The notes: generated by a model not told the origin, from the sequence alone. DNA of 54,549 nt from Candidatus Rokubacteria bacterium GWA2_70_23 (GCA_001788395.1 MGBT01000205.1:1-54549); one strand, 5' to 3'; positions 18,028-26,798 are shown, counted from the stretch's first letter. Made by a program: numbers and translations.

Positions 18028-18085
18028 GGGCCGGAAGGCGGCGCGCCGCGGCCTCGCGGCCCGCGGCGCGCCCTCTGGTGCGGAG

Positions 18086-19333
18086 CTACCGCTTGTACGG
18101 CCCCCGCTTCAGAAACTCCTCGGGTGTCCACTTCCAGAACTGGGACACCGCCTCGTAGGTCTTGATCGGCACGTTGGTGAGGACTTCGCCGAGCACCGGA
18201 TGCTTGATCTTCTGGACCTTCGAGATGTAAACGTTCTGGATCGGGTTGTCGTACTCGTCCATGCGCAGCAGCCCGCGGGGCGCCTTGATCTGCGCCTGGC
18301 GCATCGCCTTCAGGAAGGCGGCGCGGTCCTCCACCTTGCCGTTGATGGCGTCGATCGCCGTCTTGGTCCACAGGCCCGCGGTGTACGCCGACTCGGCGAA
18401 CCAGGAGGGCAACCGCTTGTGCTTCCGCGCGAACGCGTCCGTGAAGGCCCTGTTCTCCGGCGTGTCCAGGCCCGCCGCGTAGTGCAGCGAGTTGCCGATC
18501 AGCCCGATGGCGCGGTCGTCCATCTGTGGCAGCACGTCCTGTTGCATCCAGTAGCCGCCGTGGATCTTGAGCTTCTTGTCCATCCCGAAGTTGAACCAGG
18601 CCTCGAACATCCGGAGGCGGTCGACGCCCACGACGACCGCCGAGACGCCATCGGTGTCTTGCGGGATCGCCGCGATCGTGGCGCCGTAGTCCCTGGTCCC
18701 GAGGGGGTTCCAGATGATCTTCGCGACCTTGCCCCCGAGCTCCGTGTAGGTCCGGACCGCGCCGAGCGTCACCTCATGGCCCCACGTGTAGTCCTGGCCG
18801 ATGAAGGTCACGTTGCGCAGGCCGAGCTCCTTGTACAGGTACTCGCCGAACGGGTGGCCGATCTGGCTCGCCGAGACCGCGGTGCGCACCACCGTCGGCG
18901 TCCGATCCCACTTGGTGATGGTGTCGGCGCCGGCCGCGTCCATCACGAGCGGCACCCCGGTCTCCTTGCTCACCTGCGCCACCGCGGGACCCTCGTGGCC
19001 GCAGAGCGGCCCGACCATGAAGTGCACCTTCTCCTGGTGGACGATGCGGCGCGCCTGCGTGAGGGCCTGGTCGGGGTTGCACGTCGTGTCGGCGATGACG
19101 ATCTCGATCTTGCGCCCGCCCGCCGTGTTGCCCACCTGGTCCCAGAAGAGCTTGAAGCCGTCCACCATCTCGCGGCCCGGCGAGGCCAGCGGGCCCGTGA
19201 GCGGCGGGAGGAGTCCGATCCTGATCGGCTCGCTCTGGGCGTGGGCCACGGTGGCTGTTCCCAGGCCGAGGGCCGTCAGCAGCATGGCGAGGGTCCGCAG
19301 GGGTGTGCGAGAGCCGTTTCTCGTCAATCGCAT
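18086..19333 (-). CDS. ABC transporter substrate-binding protein (LivJ/amide type)
   Basis: A 415-residue periplasmic binding protein of the type I fold (Peripla_BP_6). It has an N-terminal signal peptide, basic MRLTRNGSRTPLR followed by a hydrophobic core and cleavage after VAHA. Mature landmarks are PIRIGLLPPLTGPLASPGRE and IVIADTTCNPDQALTQARR. The ATG at 19333 has the ribosome-binding site GAGGAGG; a longer upstream reading is possible but lacks a site. It leads the transporter-amidase operon and is transcribed from the promoter at 19460-19489. Ligands of this family range from amino acids to amides and aromatic acids. Confidence 0.92.
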   Translation of the reverse strand: MRLTRNGSRTPLRTLAMLLTALGLGTATVAHAQSEPIRIGLLPPLTGPLASPGREMVDGFKLFWDQVGNTAGGRKIEIVIADTTCNPDQALTQARRIVHQEKVHFMVGPLCGHEGPAVAQVSKETGVPLVMDAAGADTITKWDRTPTVVRTAVSASQIGHPFGEYLYKELGLRNVTFIGQDYTWGHEVTLGAVRTYTELGGKVAKIIWNPLGTRDYGATIAAIPQDTDGVSAVVVGVDRLRMFEAWFNFGMDKKLKIHGGYWMQQDVLPQMDDRAIGLIGNSLHYAAGLDTPENRAFTDAFARKHKRLPSWFAESAYTAGLWTKTAIDAINGKVEDRAAFLKAMRQAQIKAPRGLLRMDEYDNPIQNVYISKVQKIKHPVLGEVLTNVPIKTYEAVSQFWKWTPEEFLKRGPYKR

Positions 19334-19438
19334 GGCGCCTCCTCCTCGAGAACATCGGCGTTGCCGTGGCGGTGCCATGCCGCGTCCGGGCGCTGGCGCC
19401 GCCCGACGCCGGCCGGCCGCGGGTGGCGGGTCGAGAAG

Positions 19439-19489
19439 TGGTCTATGATCACACCAGGGCTTATACTCGCCGCGTCCGCGGCTTGTCAA
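19439..19489 (-). promoter_or_regulatory. Sigma70-like promoter with operator-like TGGT/ACCA site
   Basis: On the minus strand TTGACA (19489-19484) and TATAAG (19465-19460) are separated by 18 bp. Downstream, over the expected start point, lies TGGTCTATGATCACACCA (19439-19456), with inverted TGGT/ACCA ends and a TGATCA centre. This resembles binding sites of GntR-type repressors. The promoter would drive the binding-protein-to-acetamidase operon. The promoter is read directly from the sequence; the operator is an inference. Confidence 0.6.
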
Positions 19490-19530
19490 TAGCCCGCGCG
19501 CGGTGACGAGCCGCAAGACGGAGGAAAGCG

Positions 19531-21870
19531 GTGAGCGAAAACATCCTACGATTCGGCAGCGACCGCGGCGCCCGGCGCAGCGAGGACGAGCCGCTGCTCA
19601 CCGGGCGCGGACGTTTCACCGACGACATCGACGTGCCCGGACAGGCGCACGCGGCGTTCGTGCGGGCGCCGGTCGGGCACGCGGGGATCCGGGGGGTGGA
19701 CGTGTCGAAAGCCAGGACGATGCCCGGCGTGATCGGCGTGTTCACCGGAAAGGACCTCGCCGCCGAGGGGCTCGGCGCGATCCCCCCCGCGGCGTCGTTT
19801 CCGGGGCGCGGCGGCAAGCCGATGTTCGCCGCGGCGATGCCGCCGCTCGCGGCGGCGCGCGTGCGGTACGTCGGCGAAGCGATCGCGGTCGTCGTGGCGG
19901 AGACCCTCGCGCAGGCGCAGGATGCGGTCGAGGCGGTGGTCGCCGACCTCGCTGAGCTGGCGGCCGCCGCGGACGTCGGGCGGGCGATGGCACCGGGCGC
20001 GCCGACCATCTGGCCCGAGGCGCCGGACAACGTCGCCTTCGACTGGACGGACGGCGATGCGCCGGCGGTCGAGACCGCGCTCACGGGGGCCGCCCACGTC
20101 GCGCGCGTGCGGCTGCTCGACACGCGCCTGGCCCCCGCGGCGCTGGAGCCGCGCGCCGCCATCGGGCAGTGGGATGCGACGACCGAACGCTATACGCTGA
20201 TCGCGGGCACGCAGGGCGTCGCGGTGGTGCGCCGATTGCTCGCCGAAGGCGTGTTCAAGGTGCCGCCGGAGAAGATCCGCGTGCTCACGTACGACGTCGG
20301 CGGCGGCTTCGGCATGAAGGTACAGGCGTACCCGGAGTACGCCGTGCTGCTCTGGGCGGCGCGGCGGGTGGGCCGCCCGGTGAAGTGGCGGGCGACCCGG
20401 GTCGAGAGCTTCCTGGCCGACACGCACGGCCGCGACGGCGTGCTCGAGGGCGAGCTTGCTCTGGATGCGCAGGGGCAGTTCCTCGCCCTGCGCGTGCGCA
20501 CGTTCGTGGGCATCGGCGCGTACGTCTCGACGTACGCGGCCATCTTCGCCACCCACAACACGAAGAACTGTCTCTCCAGCGTGTACGCGATTCCCGCGAT
20601 CCAGATCGACGTGAAAATGATCCTCACGAACGCGGCGCCGCTGGGGCCCTACCGCGGCGCCGGCCGCCCGGAGGCGATCTATCTCATCGAACGCCTGATC
20701 GACTCGGCCGCGCAGGCGATGGGCATCGACCGGGTGGAGCTCCGGCGGCGGAACTTCATCCCTCCGACTGCCATGCCGTACCGGACGGCGAACGGCCAGG
20801 TGTACGACAGCGGGGAGTTCGAGACGGTGATGGGCAGGGCGCTGACGCTGGCGGACTGGCGGGGCTTCCGGGCGCGGCGCGTGGCGTCGGAGCGGGCGGG
20901 CAGGCTGCGAGGCATCGGCCTGTGCTGCTTCCTCGAGGTGGCGGGAGGCATCCTCGACGAGACCGTGGACCTCCGCTTCGAGGACGACGGCCAGGTCACC
21001 CTGCGCACCGGCGTGCAGGCGATCGGGCAGGGACACCTGTCGACCTTCCCGCTGCTCGCCGCGCGAAAGCTCGGCGTGGACGCGAGCGCGGTCCGGCTCA
21101 TCCAGGGCGACAGCGACGAGGTGCCGATGGGCACGCCGAGCGTGGCGTCGCGCTCGATGATGATGGCCGGCAGCGCGACCGCGCTGGCCTGCGACGCGGC
21201 GATCGAGAAGGGCCGGCGGATCGCCGCACGCCTGTTCGAGGCGGCGCCGTTCGACGTCGAGTTCAGCGACGGCAGGTTCCGCGTCAGCGGGACCGACCGG
21301 GAGATCGGGATTTGCGATCTGGCGCGGCGCGCGCGCACGATGTCCGGGATGCCGGAAGATCTCGCGGGCGGACTGGACAGCGCCGCAAAATTCATCTCGC
21401 CGCAGATGACCTTCCCGAACGGCTGTCACGTCTGCGAGGTCGAGATCGATCCGGCGACCGGCGTGACGACGGTGGTCGGCTACGCGGCGGTGGACGACGT
21501 CGGCAACATCGTGCACGCCGCCATCGTCGAGGGCCAGATCCACGGCGGGATCGCGCAAGGCCTCGGCCAGGTGCTCGGCGAGAGCGTGGTCTACAGCGAA
21601 ACCGGCCAGCTGCTGACCGCTTCGTTCATGGACTACATGGTTCCGCGAGCCGACGACATGCCCGACATGAAGGTCGGGCATCACAGCGTCGCGTGCACCA
21701 CGAACCCGCTCGGCGTGAAGGGGGTCGGGGAGTCGGGCGTGGCGGGGTCGTTGCCGTCGGCGGTGAACGCGGTGCTCGATGCGCTCGCGACGCGCGGCGT
21801 TCGGCATCTCGATCTGCCGATGACGCCGCAGCGCGTCTGGGCGGCGCTGCACGGAGAAGGGCGGCCCTGA
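19531..21870 (+). CDS. Xanthine dehydrogenase-family molybdopterin-binding subunit (CoxL-like, form II)
   Basis: A 779-residue large subunit of the molybdenum hydroxylase family, which hydroxylates aldehydes, purines or other heterocycles using a molybdopterin-cytosine-type cofactor. It shows GGGFGMK (about residue 256), GPYRGAGRPEA (about residue 373) and the catalytic-Glu motif GVKGVGESGVAGS (about residue 728). The YRGAGR motif marks form II rather than the true CO dehydrogenase (form I, with CSFR). The GTG start follows GGAGGAAAG. The FAD-binding and iron-sulfur subunits that normally sit beside it are absent; the flanking genes are the divergent transporter operon and a convergent F420-type gene. 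Confidence 0.92.
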   Translation: MSENILRFGSDRGARRSEDEPLLTGRGRFTDDIDVPGQAHAAFVRAPVGHAGIRGVDVSKARTMPGVIGVFTGKDLAAEGLGAIPPAASFPGRGGKPMFAAAMPPLAAARVRYVGEAIAVVVAETLAQAQDAVEAVVADLAELAAAADVGRAMAPGAPTIWPEAPDNVAFDWTDGDAPAVETALTGAAHVARVRLLDTRLAPAALEPRAAIGQWDATTERYTLIAGTQGVAVVRRLLAEGVFKVPPEKIRVLTYDVGGGFGMKVQAYPEYAVLLWAARRVGRPVKWRATRVESFLADTHGRDGVLEGELALDAQGQFLALRVRTFVGIGAYVSTYAAIFATHNTKNCLSSVYAIPAIQIDVKMILTNAAPLGPYRGAGRPEAIYLIERLIDSAAQAMGIDRVELRRRNFIPPTAMPYRTANGQVYDSGEFETVMGRALTLADWRGFRARRVASERAGRLRGIGLCCFLEVAGGILDETVDLRFEDDGQVTLRTGVQAIGQGHLSTFPLLAARKLGVDASAVRLIQGDSDEVPMGTPSVASRSMMMAGSATALACDAAIEKGRRIAARLFEAAPFDVEFSDGRFRVSGTDREIGICDLARRARTMSGMPEDLAGGLDSAAKFISPQMTFPNGCHVCEVEIDPATGVTTVVGYAAVDDVGNIVHAAIVEGQIHGGIAQGLGQVLGESVVYSETGQLLTASFMDYMVPRADDMPDMKVGHHSVACTTNPLGVKGVGESGVAGSLPSAVNAVLDALATRGVRHLDLPMTPQRVWAALHGEGRP

Positions 21871-21891
21871 AGGCCATCGTCGTCACCACCT

Positions 21892-22269
21892 TCACAGCTC
21901 GATCTCGATCCAGGCGCGATTGCGGATGCGCCCCGCGAGCCGCGAGAACAGGCCGGTCAGCCACATCTGCCAGCCGTACTTCGCCCGGAGCGCCGTGCGC
22001 GCCCGGTCGATCGACGGCGGCTCGGTGAGGATGGTTGCGGTTGCGTCCCGCCAGGCGCCGCGGGGTCGGCCGCGCGCATCCGAGGGGGCGATGCGCGCCC
22101 GCGGCGAGTGGCGCAATCGCTTGACCTTGCCCGACGCGCCAGCCGTGAAGACGTAGAGCTTTCCATCTCCCGCCGCGAACCAGACGGGAGTCGTCACCTC
22201 GGCCCCGCTCCGGCGGAAGGTCGCGAGGCTCAGATAGCGATGCCGATCGAGATCGCTGATGTCGCTCAC
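21892..22269 (-). CDS. PPOX-class F420-dependent oxidoreductase
   Basis: A 125-residue protein of the pyridoxamine-phosphate-oxidase-like split-barrel family, F420/deazaflavin-binding subgroup. Typical features are TFRRSGAEVTTPVWFAAGDG near the N-terminus, VKRLRHSPRARIAPSDARG in the middle and the C-terminal NRAWIEIEL strand. Its start overlaps the upstream CMD gene's stop by four bases, so the two are co-transcribed. A role as a small F420- or flavin-linked reductase is likely; the substrate is unknown. It is convergent with the molybdoenzyme gene. Confidence 0.87.
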   Translation of the reverse strand: MSDISDLDRHRYLSLATFRRSGAEVTTPVWFAAGDGKLYVFTAGASGKVKRLRHSPRARIAPSDARGRPRGAWRDATATILTEPPSIDRARTALRAKYGWQMWLTGLFSRLAGRIRNRAWIEIEL

Positions 22270-22685
22270 GGTGCGCCGAGTCTCCGCTCGAGGGGCTTCT
22301 CCGCCTTGCCCTCGGCGAAAACCTTGGTGGCCGTCAGGAGCGCCTCGCGGATGAGGGGCAGGCCCACGTAGCCGGACATGTGGAGCAGCGCCTCGGTCAG
22401 CTCCTCCTCGGTCCAGCCCTGGCCGCGGGCCATCCGCAGGTGGATCGCCAGCTCGGGCTCGCGGCCGGTGGCCGCATCGGACACCACGCAGACGAGGGCT
22501 CGCGTCTTGAGATCGAGCCCCGGGCGCGCCCAGAGCGCGCCGAACACCGTCTCGGTGGCCAGGTCGATGAACTTTCGCATCACCGGGTCGGCGTAGGTGG
22601 TTGTGTCGGACCGGTCGACGTAGGTATCCCCGAGCAGCCGCCGCCGCACCTCGCTGCCCTTCCGGTACATCTCACTCTGGGCCAT
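22266..22685 (-). CDS. Carboxymuconolactone decarboxylase family protein
   Basis: A 139-residue CMD-family protein close to gamma-carboxymuconolactone decarboxylase. It shows RKGSEVRRRLLGDTYVDRS, an early stretch typical of PcaC-like proteins, then FGALWARPGLDLKTRALVCV and the conserved LAIHLRMARGQGWTEEELTE (about residues 82-101). The ATG at 22685 has the ribosome-binding site GAGGAGG. It has a cysteine in ALVCVV but no CxxC peroxidatic pair. It forms a two-gene operon with the F420-type protein. Confidence 0.87.
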   Translation of the reverse strand: MAQSEMYRKGSEVRRRLLGDTYVDRSDTTTYADPVMRKFIDLATETVFGALWARPGLDLKTRALVCVVSDAATGREPELAIHLRMARGQGWTEEELTEALLHMSGYVGLPLIREALLTATKVFAEGKAEKPLERRLGAP

Positions 22686-22794
22686 GGCTGCCTCCTCGGA
22701 CTCTCGTGCATGCGTGGGAACAGGGTGAGCCGAGAGTAGCACGCGGAGCGTCCGGCCCCGCTCCGCATCCCTCTCCCCCGGTCTCGGACGAGAG

Positions 22795-22866
22795 ATGGCG
22801 TGTGGTATTAAGGACATCGTGGATCCCTCGTTCGTCGAGGAGGCCATCCGCCAACTCGGCGGCTGA
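22795..22866 (+). CDS. Tiny ORF, possibly a C-terminal gene remnant
   Basis: A 23-residue frame (IVDPSFVEEAIRQLGG at its end) lies in the gap before the biotin carboxylase gene. The ending resembles the last helix of NMT1-type binding proteins, so it may be the tail of a lost gene. There is no convincing ribosome-binding site. Little weight should be placed on it. Confidence 0.15.
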   Translation: MACGIKDIVDPSFVEEAIRQLGG

Positions 22867-22957
22867 TGGGCGCGCATCCGGCGACCCGCCCGTCCGCGCC
22901 GGCCCCGGTGGCCCGCGCGTTGCCCGATCCTGGGCGCCCTGCTATCATCGCTGCGCC

Positions 22958-24463
22958 GTGAGCCCGCCCTTCGGGAAGCTGCTGGTCGCCAATCGGGGCG
23001 AGATCGCCGTCCGCGTCATCCGAGCCTGCCGCGAGATGGGGATCGCCACGGTTGCCGTGTACTCCGAGGCCGACCGGGAGTCGCTCCACGTCATGATGGC
23101 CGACGAGGCAGTCTTCCTCGGACCGCCGGCCCCGGCCGACAGCTACCTCGCCATCGAGAAGATCCTCGAGGCGGCGCGGGCCACGGGGGCCGAGGCCGTG
23201 CATCCGGGCTACGGCTTCCTCGCCGAGAACGCGGCCTTCGCCGAGGCCTGCGCCGGGGCGGGGCTTGCCTTCATCGGGCCGCCGGCCGCGGCCATGCGCG
23301 CCATGGGGGACAAGATGGCGGCGCGCCGCACCGCCCTACGGATGAAGGTCCCGGTGGTGCCGGGCACCGACAGCCCCGTCACCGACGACGCCGAGGCCGC
23401 GCGCGTGGCGGGTGAGGTCGGGTACCCGGTGATGATCAAGGCGGCCATGGGCGGGGGCGGCAAGGGCATGCGGCTCGTGCGCACCCCCGCCGAGCTGGCC
23501 GCGGCGCTCCGGGGCGCGCGCTCGGAAGCAGCCTCGGCCTTCGGCGACGCCTCCGTGTACATCGAGCGCTTCGTCGAGGAGCCGCGCCACATCGAGATCC
23601 AGATCCTGGCCGACAGCCACGGGAATGTGGTCCACCTCGGCGAGCGCGAGTGCTCCATCCAGCGGCGTCACCAGAAGCTCATCGAGGAGAGCCCGTCACC
23701 CTTCGTGACGCCCGAGATGCGCCGCCGGATGGGCGAGGCCGCCTGCCGCCTGGCGGCGGCCGTCGCGTACGTGAACGCGGGCACGGTGGAGTTCCTCGTG
23801 GACCGCGATCGGAACTTCTACTTTCTCGAGATGAACACGCGGTTGCAGGTGGAGCACCCCGTGACCGAATTCGTCACCGGGCGCGATCTCGTGAAGGAGC
23901 AGCTCCGGATCGCGGCCGGCGAGAAGCTCGGCTTCGCCCAGGACGACGTGACCTGGAGCGGCTGGGCCATCGAATGCCGCATCAACGCGGAAGACCCCTA
24001 CGCCAACTTCATGCCGGCGCCTGGGCGGATCACGAGCCTCCGCATCCCGGGTGGGCCGTGGGTGCGCGACGACTCGGGCGTCTACGCGGGCTGCATCATC
24101 CCGCGCTTCTACGACACGCTCATGGCGAAGCTCATCGTCTGGGGAGCGGATCGCGATGCCGCCATCGCCAGGATGGCGCGGGCGCTGGGCGAGTACCATG
24201 TGGCCGGGGTCCGGACGACCATCCCCGTGCTCCAGCACATCATGCGCCACCCCGACTTCCTGGCCGGGCGCCTGTCGACATCGTTCATGGAGCGGCTGAT
24301 GTCGGCGGATCGCGCCGAGGCGGCGGGCCGGCGGCGCACCGTGGCCCTGGTCGCCGCCGCGCTGACCGCCTACGAGCAGGCGGGGAAGCGGGCGCCGCTG
24401 CCTCCCGCGGCGGGCCTGAGCCCCTGGACGCAGGCCGGGCGTCCGAGCCGGAGACCGCGGTGA
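22958..24463 (+). CDS. Biotin carboxylase subunit (AccC-like)
   Basis: A 501-residue ATP-grasp biotin carboxylase, which carboxylates biotin on a carrier protein. It starts with KLLVANRGEIAVRVIRACRE. It has the glycine-rich ATP loop GGGGKGMRLV (about residue 165), HLGERECSIQRRHQKLIEE and EMNTRLQVEHPVTE (about residue 290), then a C-terminal domain with GWAIECRINAEDP. The last 40 residues form an Ala/Arg/Pro-rich extension beyond the usual 450. GTG 22958 was chosen because the conserved N-terminus starts six codons later. The biotin-carrier gene follows, but no carboxyltransferase is in the window, so it could serve acetyl-CoA, propionyl-CoA or another acceptor. Confidence 0.94.
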   Translation: MSPPFGKLLVANRGEIAVRVIRACREMGIATVAVYSEADRESLHVMMADEAVFLGPPAPADSYLAIEKILEAARATGAEAVHPGYGFLAENAAFAEACAGAGLAFIGPPAAAMRAMGDKMAARRTALRMKVPVVPGTDSPVTDDAEAARVAGEVGYPVMIKAAMGGGGKGMRLVRTPAELAAALRGARSEAASAFGDASVYIERFVEEPRHIEIQILADSHGNVVHLGERECSIQRRHQKLIEESPSPFVTPEMRRRMGEAACRLAAAVAYVNAGTVEFLVDRDRNFYFLEMNTRLQVEHPVTEFVTGRDLVKEQLRIAAGEKLGFAQDDVTWSGWAIECRINAEDPYANFMPAPGRITSLRIPGGPWVRDDSGVYAGCIIPRFYDTLMAKLIVWGADRDAAIARMARALGEYHVAGVRTTIPVLQHIMRHPDFLAGRLSTSFMERLMSADRAEAAGRRRTVALVAAALTAYEQAGKRAPLPPAAGLSPWTQAGRPSRRPR

Positions 24464-24492
24464 TTCCGCTGCCGCCGCCACCCTCAGCCCGG

Positions 24493-24515
24493 CCCTCTCC
24501 CTCGAAGGGAGAGGG
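24493..24515. repeat. Palindromic REP-like hairpin overlapping a ribosome-binding site
   Basis: Perfect 10-bp arms CCCTCTCCCT (24493-24502) and AGGGAGAGGG (24506-24515) with a CGA loop, followed by AGGGTG. The 3' arm and adjoining GGGAGG serve as ribosome-binding site for the GTG at 24519. The same sequence type occurs inside imuB at 48667-48689. Confidence 0.75.
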
Positions 24516-24518
24516 AGG

Positions 24519-25025
24519 GTGCGCCCGGTGAAGTTCGAGGCGCAGCTCGACAGCGCGACCGTCCCCGTGGACGTGACAGGACAGGACGGCCGATTCCAGG
24601 TCACTTTCGAGGGCCGGGCGCTGGAGGTGGACGCGCGGCGCGCGGCGGAGGGCATCTGGTCGCTCCTGATCGCGGGCGAGTCGCTGGTGGCCGACGTGAG
24701 CGAGGAGGACGGCGTCTTCGTGGTCCAGGTGGACGGCGAGACGTACCGCATCCGGGTGGAGGAGGAGACGCGCTACATCATCCGCACCCGCGGCGGCGCC
24801 ACCGTCCACGGCGGCCAAGTGCTCAAGGCCCCGATGCCCGGGCGGGTCACGCACATCCAGGTCGAGGTGGGGCAGGAGGTCCAGCCCGGGGATGGTCTGA
24901 TCATCCTCGAGGCCATGAAGATGGAGAACGAGTTCGACGCCACGGGGCGGGGGACGGTGCGCGAGATCCGGGTGCAGGTGGGGCAGGCGGTGAACCCGGG
25001 CGACGTCCTCGTGGTGATCGAGTAG
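24519..25025 (+). CDS. Biotin carboxyl carrier protein (biotin/lipoyl attachment domain)
   Basis: A 168-residue carrier. The C-terminal half is a biotinyl domain with the attachment motif EAMKMENEF, lysine at about residue 134, and the mirrored APMPGRVTHIQVEVGQEV hairpin. The N-terminal half (residues 1-95) is a beta-rich region like that found in acyl-CoA carboxylase alpha chains, here as a separate gene. GTG 24519 or GTG 24528 could be the start; the first fits the GGGAGG site better. The site lies in the 3' arm of a hairpin, so translation may depend on ribosomes arriving from the biotin carboxylase gene. It works with that protein. Confidence 0.92.
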   Translation: MRPVKFEAQLDSATVPVDVTGQDGRFQVTFEGRALEVDARRAAEGIWSLLIAGESLVADVSEEDGVFVVQVDGETYRIRVEEETRYIIRTRGGATVHGGQVLKAPMPGRVTHIQVEVGQEVQPGDGLIILEAMKMENEFDATGRGTVREIRVQVGQAVNPGDVLVVIE

Positions 25026-25029
25026 CGGC

Positions 25030-25767
25030 GTGGCAGCGGCCATCGAGTTCAGGGGCGTCAACAAGTGGTTCGGTCCCCTGCATGTCCTCCAGGACGTCGA
25101 TCTGACGGTGGAGGCGGGGGAGGTCGTGGTCGTCTGCGGGCCGTCGGGCTCGGGGAAGAGCACCCTCATCCGGTGCGTGAACCGGCTCGAGGTAATCCAG
25201 AAGGGGGAGATCGTCGTTCATGGACAGTCCATCACGGGCCCGCGGGTCCACCTGTCCCGGCTGCGGGCCGAGGTGGGGATGGTGTTCCAGTCCTTCAACC
25301 TCTTCCCCCACATGACGGCGCTCGAGAACGTCATGCTGGCGCCGGTGAAGGTGAAGGGGCTCCCGGGCGCGGGGGCGGAGAAGATCGCGCGTGATCTGCT
25401 GGAGCGCGTGCGCATCCCGGAGCAGGCCGACCACTACCCGGCGAACCTCTCCGGCGGCCAGCAGCAGCGGGTGGCCATCGCCCGGGCGCTGGCCATGCAG
25501 CCGCGCATCATGCTCTTCGACGAGCCCACCTCGGCGCTCGACCCCGAGATGATCAACGAGGTGCTGGAGGTCATGACCGATCTGGCGCGGGAAGGCATGA
25601 CCATGATGGTGGTCAGCCACGAGATGGGCTTCGCCCGGCGCGTCGCGCACCGGGTGGTGTTCATGGACGGCGGCCAGGTGGTCGAGGTGCAGCCGCCGGA
25701 GGCGTTCTTCGCCGCGCCCACGTCCGACCGCACCAAGGATTTCCTGTCCAAGATCCTCTCGCATTGA
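25030..25767 (+). CDS. Polar amino-acid ABC transporter ATPase (GlnQ-like)
   Basis: A 245-residue ATPase of the PAAT family. Walker A is GPSGSGKSTLIRCVN (about residues 37-51), the Q-loop is GMVFQSFNLFPHMT, the signature LSGGQQQRVAIARAL, and Walker B IMLFDEPTSALDPEM. It opens the amino-acid transporter genes, with the GTG start only 4 bases after the biotin-carrier stop. The family imports glutamine, glutamate, aspartate, arginine or related compounds. Confidence 0.94.
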   Translation: MAAAIEFRGVNKWFGPLHVLQDVDLTVEAGEVVVVCGPSGSGKSTLIRCVNRLEVIQKGEIVVHGQSITGPRVHLSRLRAEVGMVFQSFNLFPHMTALENVMLAPVKVKGLPGAGAEKIARDLLERVRIPEQADHYPANLSGGQQQRVAIARALAMQPRIMLFDEPTSALDPEMINEVLEVMTDLAREGMTMMVVSHEMGFARRVAHRVVFMDGGQVVEVQPPEAFFAAPTSDRTKDFLSKILSH

Positions 25768-25893
25768 TCGACATGGACGGGTGTGCGGACAGGCTCATGG
25801 CGGGGCGGGCGCTCCGATGAGCCCGAACAGGGCGAAGAGGCCAAGTCGCCGGACCGATGTCATCTACATTCAAGCGACCCAAAGGAGGCGTCT

Positions 25894-26751
25894 ATGAAAA
25901 AGCTCATGAGTCTGCTGTTCGCCGCAGTCGTCCTGGTTGCCGGCGTGGCGCCCGCCCTGGCGGAGACCACGCTCGAGAAGATCAGCCGCACCGGGGAGCT
26001 CACGATCGGCGCCCGCACGGGCTCGCCGCCCTTCGCCTACGTGGACGCCAAGAACGAGTGGGTAGGCTTCTCCATCGACCTGGTCGAGCAGCTGGTCATC
26101 CCCTCCATCTCGAAGAAGATCGGCAAGCCCGTGAAGCTCGTGAAGAAGGAGTCGACCCCGCCGACCCGCATCCCGCTGCTCTCCTCCAACGCGGTGGACC
26201 TCATCGCGGGCACCATGACGGACACGCGGACGCGGCGGGACAGCGTGGACTTCTCCATCACGTTCTTCGTGACGGGCGCCCAGTTCCTCGTCAAGAAGGG
26301 CAGCCCCATCAAGGGCATCGGTGACATCGGCGGCAAGCGGATCGCCGCCCAGCAGGGCTCCACGAACGCGAAGATCATCCGTGAGCGGGTGCCGACGGGC
26401 CAGCTCCGCGAGTTCCCGGACCAGCCGGCGGCCTTCCAGGCGCTCGTGCAGGGGCAGGTGGACGCCTTCACGAACGACGGCATCCAGCTGGCCGGGCTCA
26501 AGGTCAAGGCGCAGAACCCGGCAGACTGGGAGATCGTGGGCGACTTCTACTCCTACGAGCCCTACGGCATGGCCATGCGGAAGGGCGATGCCGATTTCCG
26601 GAACGCCGTCAACAACGGCCTCTTCGAGGGCATCGAGTCGGGCAAGTTCTTCGAGCTCTACGACAAGTGGTTCGGGCCCAAGGGCGAGCTGCCGTACCCG
26701 ATGAGCGCGGCGGTGCGCAGCTTCATGCTCTACCAGGTCGTGCCGAAGTAG
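25894..26751 (+). CDS. Amino-acid ABC transporter substrate-binding protein (GltI-like)
   Basis: A 285-residue periplasmic binding protein (SBP_bac_3). It has a signal peptide, MKKLMSLLFAAVVLVAGV, with cleavage near PALAE, then ISRTGELTIGARTGSPPFAY, the diagnostic start of this family, and GKRIAAQQGSTNAKI in lobe 2. The ATG at 25894 has a near-perfect AAAGGAGG site seven bases upstream. A 126-base gap separates it from the ATPase gene, which may hold its own promoter. The two permease genes follow only after an unrelated ATPase gene. Confidence 0.94.
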   Translation: MKKLMSLLFAAVVLVAGVAPALAETTLEKISRTGELTIGARTGSPPFAYVDAKNEWVGFSIDLVEQLVIPSISKKIGKPVKLVKKESTPPTRIPLLSSNAVDLIAGTMTDTRTRRDSVDFSITFFVTGAQFLVKKGSPIKGIGDIGGKRIAAQQGSTNAKIIRERVPTGQLREFPDQPAAFQALVQGQVDAFTNDGIQLAGLKVKAQNPADWEIVGDFYSYEPYGMAMRKGDADFRNAVNNGLFEGIESGKFFELYDKWFGPKGELPYPMSAAVRSFMLYQVVPK

Positions 26752-26798
26752 CCGCCGCCGCTCCGGCGCGGCGCCCCTGTCAGGATGCGACTTGTAGT

